Assembly: GCF_030867145.1 (NCBI RefSeq)
Contig: NC_134414.1
Span: 63,895,397-63,959,396 of the forward strand
Direction: 5' to 3'
DNA from: Opisthocomus hoazin
Taxonomy: Eukaryota > Chordata > Aves > Opisthocomiformes > Opisthocomidae
DNA: 64,000 bases
Part shown: piece by piece, positions 56,356 through 64,000 of the stretch
Numbering within the stretch: position 1 is the stretch's first letter
Layout: every line of letters starts with the position of its first letter
The notes under the pieces: model-generated
Seen by the model: the letters and a program-made list of their open reading frames with translations, nothing else
What the model was told of the DNA's origin: nothing
The model's database searches: none
Program-made: the position numbers and the translations under genes

Positions 56356-56409
56356 GTACGTGCCTTTTTTTTTGTCATTCCCCTTTCCCCCCATAAAGAG
56401 AATCATCTG

Positions 56410-56826
56410 TTCTGTCTTTCCTATGAGGACAGGCTGCGGGAGATGGGGCTGTTCAGCCTGGAGAAGAGAAGGCTCCGGGGTGACCTTATAGCAGCCTGCC
56501 AGTACCTGAAGGGGCCTACAGGAAGGATGGAGAGGGGCTTTTCACAAGGGTGTGTAGTGATAGGACAAGGGGGAATGGCTCTAAACTAAAAGAGGGCAGA
56601 TTTAGATTAGATATTAGGAAGAAATTCTTCACCAGGAGGGTGGTGAGGCACTGGCACAGGTTGCCCAGAGAAGAGGTGGCTGCCCCCTCCGTGGCAGTGT
56701 TCAGGGCCAGGTTGGATGGGGCTCTGAGCAACCTGGTCTAGTGGAAGGTGTCCCTGCTGATGGCAGGGGGGTTGGAACCACCTGATCTTTAAGGTCCCTT
56801 CAACCCAAACCGTTCTATGATTCTGT
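56410..56826 (+). mobile_element. CR1 LINE 3' fragment
   Basis: It begins in the reverse-transcriptase C-terminal text (TCCTATGAGGACAGGCTGCG), runs through the 3' UTR and ends TTCTATGATTCTG. It lies only about 55 bp after the previous CR1 and is of a different 3'-end type, so the two are independent insertions. Confidence 0.94.
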
Positions 56827-57971
56827 TGTTGCAGAATCATAAATGCCATGCCTTGCTGTTTCTGGCTGTGAGGAATTTCAAGTATTTATACCGTGGGGAG
56901 AAGAGGAGCCTACGCAGCGTGAGGGCAATCAGATGATCACGTTTATAAGTGCGTAGGGGCCGTTCAGGGCTGGGAGGGGAGGCTGAGCGCACGCCTGCGG
57001 TGAGGCTGCTCCTTTCCAGCCATGGTCGGGAAGGGCTTCCTTGCCGAGCACCACAACCCCCTCACTTGACTCCCAGGAGGTGTGACGGGCTCCCTGCAGT
57101 GGGAACCACTTGCCCTTGTCTCGTTGGTGCTGGTGTGGAGCCTGAGAGCCCACCATGATGGTGCAGGCCACAGAATTTGGGGCATCCAGGTGGTCGGAGA
57201 CAAGAGCAGGATGAGGCGTGAGGAGTCCTTGCTCATCTTTGAGCTGGGCAGCCATGTAGCCGTGTGCAGCAGGGAGAGAAAATATGGGGACAGCTTCAAA
57301 ATTGGCGATTGATACATGTGTTGGTTGGGTTTAATTAGCAGCTCCCCGGTCTTTAGGAGGAGTTGGTGGGTACCCCTGGGTCTGGACCCCGGCGCTGGGG
57401 TCCCACGGCACTCGTTGCCACGCGGTGGGGCCGGAGCCCTCATCACAGCAGGTCCCTCCGATGCGGTGCGGTGCCTGTCAGGCTGCCACCAAACCCTCTT
57501 CACAGGGGTGGTGCTGCCCCTGCGAAGCCGCTGTGCAGTGCTGCCGTGAGAGCGCGGATGGAATATTTTTGTCGTCAGCAGGCAGGCAAAACCTGTGGTA
57601 CCCAGAGATGGTTTTGCTCACTTGCAACCTTCCAGAGCTTTTTGGGCTTTCCTTGCCTGGGAAAGACTTTTTGTCTTGTTGGAAAAAGTTAAAAAAAACT
57701 CCTTCCAGCTGTTTTTTAATAACAAACACAACTGTTCTTTCTGTTGTTGTTGTTAAGAGCTTCAAATGTGATTTTAAAGACAATGTTGCAGTAAAGCATC
57801 AACTGTAAAAATGCTCTTGATGACAGATCTTTATGAAGGGCTTTCTCTTGACGTTTGCAGTGTAAGAGAAGAGCACTGCACGTGTAAGCACGATCACCTG
57901 TTTGCCCTCAGCTAGCTGAGTGCTTCATGCATGTGTGAGAGGTTTTTTTACGTGTGTTTCTTTACACGGCA

Positions 57972-58432
57972 CATTCACAGAATCACAGAATGGTAGGGGT
58001 TGGAAGGGACCTCTGTGGGTCATCTAGTCCAACCCTCCTGCCGAAGCAGGGTCACCTACAGCAGGCTGCACAGGACCTTGTCCAGGCAGGTCTTGAATAT
58101 CTCCAGAGAAGGAGACTCCACAACCTCCCTGGGCAGCCTGTTCCAGTGCTCCGTCACCCTCAGAGGGAAGAAGTTCTTCCTCATGTTCAGACAGAACTTC
58201 CTGTGCTTCAGTTTGTGCCCGTTGCCCCTTGTCCTGTCGCTGGGCACCACTGAAAAAGAATTTGGCCCCATCCTCCTGACACCCACCCTTCAGATATTTG
58301 TAAGCATATATTAGGTCCCCTTGCAGCCTTCTCTTCTTCAGGCTGAACAAGCCCAGCTCCCTCAGCCTCTCCTTGTAGGAGAGATGCTCCAGTCCCCTCA
58401 CCATCCTCGTAGCCCTCCGCTGGACACTATTG
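57972..58432 (-). mobile_element. CR1 LINE 3' fragment, antisense
   Basis: The plus strand starts with CACAGAATCACAGAATGGTA and proceeds backward through the 3' UTR and reverse-transcriptase C-terminus to about CTCCGCTGGACACTATT. It is the same type as the TM9SF2 intron 7 and 13 copies. Confidence 0.95.
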
Positions 58433-61400
58433 CAGCAGAAGTATACCCACATACCCACACCACATCAACAAAAGCGGCAGCGTGAAGCTCGTGTCTCGGC
58501 GGAGCACTGCGGAGTGCAAAATGTACCATGTGGGCAGGTAGAGCCTGTCGTGCCAAAGGTGCGGACACCGGCACGCCTGCTGCGAGCAAAGGAGCGTGAG
58601 AGGAGCTGCAGGCAGAGTGCTGCTTCTGTCACCGTGTCACCGACACGGGCACACCAGGTTTCCGTGGTGTGGCGAGCCTTACCGAACCTCTGCATGGGAG
58701 ATAATACAGGATCAGTAATAACCCTGTGTCAGATCTTCTTCAGGGACTGCAGGGATGATGTCAGCTGAAGTTTCTAGCCTTGGGAGTTTCTTCTCTCATC
58801 TCAGATTGCCATCTTCCCTCCCAGGAACCCACCGCTGCTCCGTCTTGCGTTTCACGCTCCCAAGTTTGTGTCTACTTGGCGAATTAGTGATGATGATGTT
58901 TTTTCACGGATCGGACACTGGAGGGTGCTAACGCAATGAGAGCTGAAATTGTTCTCGCAAATTAAAGGGCTCCCCGTTGTCAGTTGTGAAATAGTTTTCT
59001 TCTTTGTTGCAGCGTTTAAATGACAGACATGAATCGCGGTCCGTAGCAGTAGCGGATCCTGCTCGGCGTGTGTAGGGCTATAACCAAGAATATCAATAAA
59101 GTGTTAAGTCTGTGAGAGATTTCTTTCCTCAACCTCTATAAAAAAAAAAAAATCACTCATTTTATGTTCTTCACATTTTTAAGTGTATCTTTTGAGATTA
59201 TGGCCTCGGGGTGAAATTTATTTGAAAGTGTGACTTTCTAGTGATAAAAACACTTCATCTGGCAGAACTGTTGAGCTGTATCTGCAGAATCTGCTGTTCT
59301 GCAAGGTCACTTTGGTTCACCTAAGCTAATGTTAACCTGATAGCGGCTCATGTTGGGGAGGAGGGGGGCACCTTGAACACCGCTAATCGAGTCCCCAGCA
59401 TTGCAATCCTGGGCCTGATGGAGCCTCAGCTTACCTTGCAGCCACCGGCACTGAGCTACACACGAGGGAGGGAGGTGCAGGATGGGGCCTTTCGTCTGCC
59501 GTCGCTGGTAGGTCAGGCGAATCATGTTATGGAGCTGAGCCTTAGCTCTGGCGTTTCAAGTTCACTCAAACATTTTTGGCAGGTTAAAGTTACGCTGGCA
59601 CATCTTTATTACCTGTCCACGCTGCTCCAGGTTTCTGCTGAACTGGGTCTCCACTCTCCTCTGCCCTCGGCAGAAAGACACAGGACCGACAACAGCTCCC
59701 TGTTGTGCACTCTGGCATCTCCATCCTCTGCGTTAAGGACTGTGAAACTACTGCCTCAGACAGCTCTCATTCTGGCAGCAGTAGAGGTACGATGCTGGCT
59801 AATTAATGCTAATGAGAAGCAGGGTGCAAAGCCGAGCATGTCCAGCTAATCACTGCTGGCACCCCAACCAGTCTGCTTAAAGCTAACGCGGTTCTGGACA
59901 GTCCTGCCCAGTCCTGTGCCTGTCTTTACGGACCCATTAGCCACGTGAAAGCCAGTATTCATAAAATGTGTGAGCAAACTAGAACTGGGTATGAATACAC
60001 TTTCCTTAGAAGGCTTTCTTGTTTGGTATAAGTGGTAAATGAGGTCCTCCTCTGTCTTGTTCCCCTTTGCAAAAGAACAGGGCTGTCCCCTCCTGGAAAA
60101 CATTGTTACTGTGCTCTATTGGTCAGGTTTTGTTCTTCCCAGATGTTGCAGTTTGCTTACCTACAGCTGGTTAAGTTTTTCTTTCTTTTGAAAATGCACA
60201 TTATTGTTCTCCGAATTCCCCCTCGAATAGAAGATGCGGATGAGCGTGGACAGGGACCCCGTGGATGAGGAAACCAGAACCCGTCGCTGTCCTGTTCTGG
60301 CATTGGCTGAGATCCACTGCCCACCTCGCAAACAGATGCACAGCCAGTTTCAGGGCAAAGCTGCTTGGCACTTTCTTGGAAGCAGCAGAAACGTAGCCAG
60401 CCAGAAGTTTACACTTCTGCAAAAAGAGTTTTAGTAGCTTACCAGAATAGAGTCATAAGGGGATGTGAACAGAAAAGCTTTTAAAATCATGGTGATAACT
60501 AGCGGTACTGAAGACAGCCTGCTTGAGAGGAGATAATTTAGTCTAAGCACAAGAAAAAAGATCTGGTTGACCGTGTGTTCGTCTCGTGTACCAGCTTTTA
60601 AGAGACGACCGCTTCTTCCATCACACCTCCGTGCTTATGAGCAGGGAGCCAGGTTACGCCTCCTGGCGTCATTTCAAGAACCGACATGCTAGCTGTGGTG
60701 CCAAAAGGATTTGCAGTTGTGCATTTTATGTAGGCGGTGTCCTAATTTATCCCGGGAGACCTTTCTCTGGGAGAGAGGCTTAACGGACCTTCCACCAAAC
60801 CTGCTTGATCGCGTTGAGTTTGAATGCCGCCAACTGCGGGATGCTGTCTTCGACGCCCCAGGCCACCCTTGCTCCGTGGCCCTGCATGGGGAAGGAGCTT
60901 GTTCCCTTGGGAAATGCTCGGTGCCTTCCAGCGCTGAGCCTTCACGCGCATGTGCGGTGTTTCTTGGCTACTGGTAAAGGCTGGGTGAGTGGGGTCTCGG
61001 GAGTTTTCATGCCTTTTGGGGAGGTCGGGCTGCTGTGCTTGAAGTATTTTCTCTTAAGAGTCATTCTGGCAGGTAAAAGCCCCTTGATGCTAAGAGCTTT
61101 GTAGGGTTTCTGCTGATGACCCGCAGCATGGTATTTGCTCCTGTCCTCGGCACATCGGGTGCTCTCCCGGTAGCAGTCTCTCCCAGACCCCTTTCTTACG
61201 CCTCCCTGAGCTCTGAGCCTCATCGTTTGCAAAGGGGAAATCCTCGATTTGCCCTTCTTATTTTGCCAGCCAGGCTGCGCACGGAGGTGTTTCTCCGTCC
61301 GCTGCCCTTTTCACTCCTCCGTCGCCCGCCCTGCGGGCCGTGGAGCACAGCAGGTCTGCAGAACTTCGACTGCAAGTGGGTCTGGAGGTCAGCTGCGCGG

Positions 61401-62724
61401 TGACTGAGCCCCCCAGGTGTTGGACAAGTCCCCTTTGTAATTTTTCCCTTATTTTCTCATTGGTGCTATATATACTTGTCAAGGCTCCGTGTGCCCGTTA
61501 AATCTCCTACCGTCACTGGCGTAAATAGGATTTGCCCATCCCTGTGAAACGGGCATCGGGGCGGCTGCCTCCCTTGCCTTCTCCAGCCCTTTGCAGGCTG
61601 GGGTTGAGCAGTTGTCATGGGCTGAGCGGCCGAACCCGCTTTCTTCTCTGCCATTTTAATTAAAAATGGTTGGCATCAGGGGCTCTGCAGCGATGAAAGG
61701 GAAATGATGAAACTGAAGAATTCGGGGCATAAAGTTGATCTCTAAATTTTAACGTACTCATTTCACTTAAACAGTTGATACATTTTATTATTGAGCTTTC
61801 AGGTGACCTAATTTCCCTTAGTACTGTACATTTAGCTTTATACATCTGCACCTAATTTGTAAAAAAGGACTTAATGAGAAACTTCAAACAGTTTAAATGT
61901 CAATTACAAAGAAAGCGAGGTTTTAAAGTTCCAGTAATCTGTCCATATTGGTCATCGAAACATGATCCCAGGTGGACGTTAATTCGAGACAGATGGCATT
62001 CCAAAGGCACAATTACAAAGAGCTTATATATTTTCAACACTAACAAGCTGTCACACTGTGTTGTAGCTACACTTCCACTACTGTATAACCACAATTGCCG
62101 CTTTATCTGCTGCGGACTCGGTAATAAAGGGGTTTGATTCCCCACTCTTGATATTGTCAGTGGGATTTTGGGGGGAGTGAACTGGAGAGCAGGGCTAGTT
62201 AGCGTGAATATCTTTCATTCACTTAATCTGTTGGGTGGGGGGGTTGTGTTTGGTTTTATGTTTTTTATTTATAAGTTGGTGAAATGCTCTTCAAAGAAAG
62301 GAGGGGAGTTATTGAAAGTGGATATAACAAGGCTAGATCGTCGCAGACATATTTCTAATTCCTGGCAACGTTAATTGACTTTAGTCTTATCAGCTGCTGG
62401 GCAATAGCTATGATGATTTGTTAAAACGCCCAACATCCTAGATGTTTTCAGTTAAAAAGTCATCTGAAAGCCTGTGGAGTAGCGCGCGTGTTGCTTGGAA
62501 GACTGAAGTCCAGGGGATTGATAGTGACTTGACTTGAGGTGGTGCAAATGGGCAGCAGCTCGGCTGCAGCCAGGCAGGAGTGCTACATCCCGTGCGAAAG
62601 GCGGTTTGAATTATTTATAGGTTTCTGTAAGTATCCCTAGGCCCAGAGGCAGAGGTGGAGGGGCTGAACAAAGCAGGGTCAAGGCAGGATTTCCGTTAGA
62701 CTGAAGCATCAACATGTGATGTAG

Positions 62725-62820
62725 CTGATCTAGTTGAAGATGTCCCTGCTTATTGCAGGGGGGTTGGACTAGACGACCTTTAAAAGTCCCTTGTAACCCA
62801 AACCGTCCTGTCATTCTGTG
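62725..62820 (+). mobile_element. Short CR1 3'-end fragment
   Basis: It contains GATCTAGTTGAAGATGTCCC, then GGGGTTGGACTAGACGACC, and ends CCGTCCTGTCATTCTGTG. It is a diverged CR1 3' UTR. Confidence 0.85.
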
Positions 62821-63690
62821 TGGTAGATGGCAAGGTTTGTTGTAGAAGGATGATGTTTGGTATCCACTTAGTAGTTGAGGTGGGCGGTGATCTACATAAT
62901 TGAATGATGAAAGCTAATTGGGCATAATTTCCACTGAATTTTTTGTGTTTGTTTCTTGAAACCAGGTCATGTAAAAGCAAGATTTGCACCGCTATGACTA
63001 GACAGTGGTTTAATAGGCTTTAAAAATTCTGCGCTGTTAGAAGCGAGATTAATAATGCTCGCCAGGAAGGTTTTTTAAGCTCCTATGAGCACATGTATCC
63101 TCTAAAGAGGTACTGAGAATGAAGAGCTGGTATTTCTGCTAAGTTATCTACCTTGCACTGGAAAGTGGAGAAGAAAGCAGAAAGCCTAAGACGCTTCATC
63201 CTTGGAAGGCGGGAATTAAAAGGTAAGGCTGTGCTCTTTAATTTTTGTTTTTCATTAATGGATGTTGTAAATGTGTCTTTTGAAAGCGTCTTACCCAGCT
63301 TCCTTTTTGGAGGAGACACGAGTGCTATTTGAAATATGCAGCTTGCCAACAAGCAAATTGGACTCCTGAGCCACGCTTGAAACAAAATGCCAATTTTACC
63401 TACAGTTTTACTAGGTTTCCTGGTTTATGCAGTGGCATTTGAATGGCCTCTAGTAATTGTTTTTAGCAGAAAAAAAAATTCAAACAAAAATGAAAAGCAC
63501 AACCCAAAGCTCATTAGCACTGTATTTGGCATGCCATGAATCGTTAAATCTTTATATAAATGAAGAAGTAATTTGTAACAAACAAAATCCTTTATTTTTT
63601 TGGAAAGACTTTCTTTTGAATTTTTGTTCGGGCTGCGGAGGTACAGTATGCTTTCCAAACGTTGAATGTTATTACCAGAATAGGGGAGGA

Positions 63691-63751
63691 ACCAATTCAT
63701 GTTTTAATTAAATATTACGTACCCAATTCATGTTTTAATTAAATATTACGT
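63691..63751. repeat. 31-bp tandem duplication
   Basis: Two copies of CAATTCATGTTTTAATTAAA followed by TATTACGTA lie 31 bp apart (63693 and 63724). They are nearly identical and AT-rich. Confidence 0.9.
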
Positions 63752-64000
63752 ATAATTCTTGAGTGTCAGATATACTTAGTGGTGCTAAGTGAATAAAATT
63801 AGGCGGAAAACAAAAGACAATAAATAAATGCTTAGATAGGGTTTTTTAACCTGAATTTTTGTAACCTAAATTTGATGGTAGTGTGTGTTGATCTCAAGTG
63901 GTTTCCCCTTGGATTTTCCCAGTGCTTATCGGGGTAACATACTGCAGCCTTTTTATTTAGATCAGGCTTCGCTCTGAGAGTTAACTAATTGTTCGAGCCC

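Larger units (their letters stand above)
55962..64000 (+). other. CLYBL: Probable CLYBL intron 1 (5' part)
   Basis: No sequence coding for the conserved CLYBL second-exon region (PGNDEKK or DCEDG type) was found up to the end of the window, which fits a long first intron. The stretch carries CR1 pieces at 56185, 56410, 57972 and 62725, a 31-bp tandem duplication at 63691, a weak C/D-box-like hairpin candidate near 58881, and an AATAAA plus oligo-A pair near 59095-59153. The remainder is unremarkable. Confidence 0.5.

Noticed and set aside
62080-62140. tRNA-like T-arm text (GGGGTTTGATTCCCC)
   Set aside because: No A-box, D-arm or acceptor stem could be matched upstream, and the B-box differs from the consensus.

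Overview
The window is vertebrate nuclear DNA, almost certainly from a bird. The evidence is more than a dozen CR1 LINE fragments carrying the bird-type 3' end (ATTCTRTG repeats), the absence of any mammalian Alu or L1, and widely spaced GT-AG exons. No bacterial genes, CRISPR arrays or tRNA genes were seen.

Layout. 1-6461 is upstream intergenic DNA with two tandem duplications and a diverged 44-bp direct repeat. 6462-6882 is an antisense CR1 that abuts a CpG island (about 6890-7810). This island is the promoter and first exon of TM9SF2. TM9SF2 runs on the plus strand from the ATG at 7424 to the stop at 36721-36723. I could join 17 coding exons with consistent phases (1,950 nt including the stop, 649 residues). 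The protein has a signal peptide, a large lumenal domain, nine membrane segments and a C-terminal KVD tail. Its introns hold several CR1 copies, most in the sense direction. The 3' UTR follows, with three AATAAA signals (37312, 37748, 38045).

38051-55080 is intergenic: short CR1 pieces at 40.5 and 41.6 kb, a probable LTR-retroelement-derived repeat at 46.7-47.4 kb, a longer antisense CR1 at 50.1-50.8 kb, and several GC-rich blocks without a recognisable gene. A second CpG island (about 55180-56180) carries two CCAAT boxes, a GC box and a short first coding exon (55903-55961) that looks like a mitochondrial targeting peptide. The next gene downstream of TM9SF2 in the same orientation in other amniotes is CLYBL, so I read this as CLYBL exon 1. 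The rest of the window would then be its long first intron, with four CR1 pieces.

The two genes are neighbours by conserved synteny and not functionally coupled: TM9SF2 is an endosomal/Golgi membrane protein and CLYBL a mitochondrial citramalyl-CoA lyase. I found no clear evidence of a new biological system. The points most worth a second look are regulatory or RNA-level: an alternative last exon and a decoy splice acceptor in TM9SF2, promoter structure in both CpG islands, and a TCTCGCGAGA-like site in an orphan GC-rich block.
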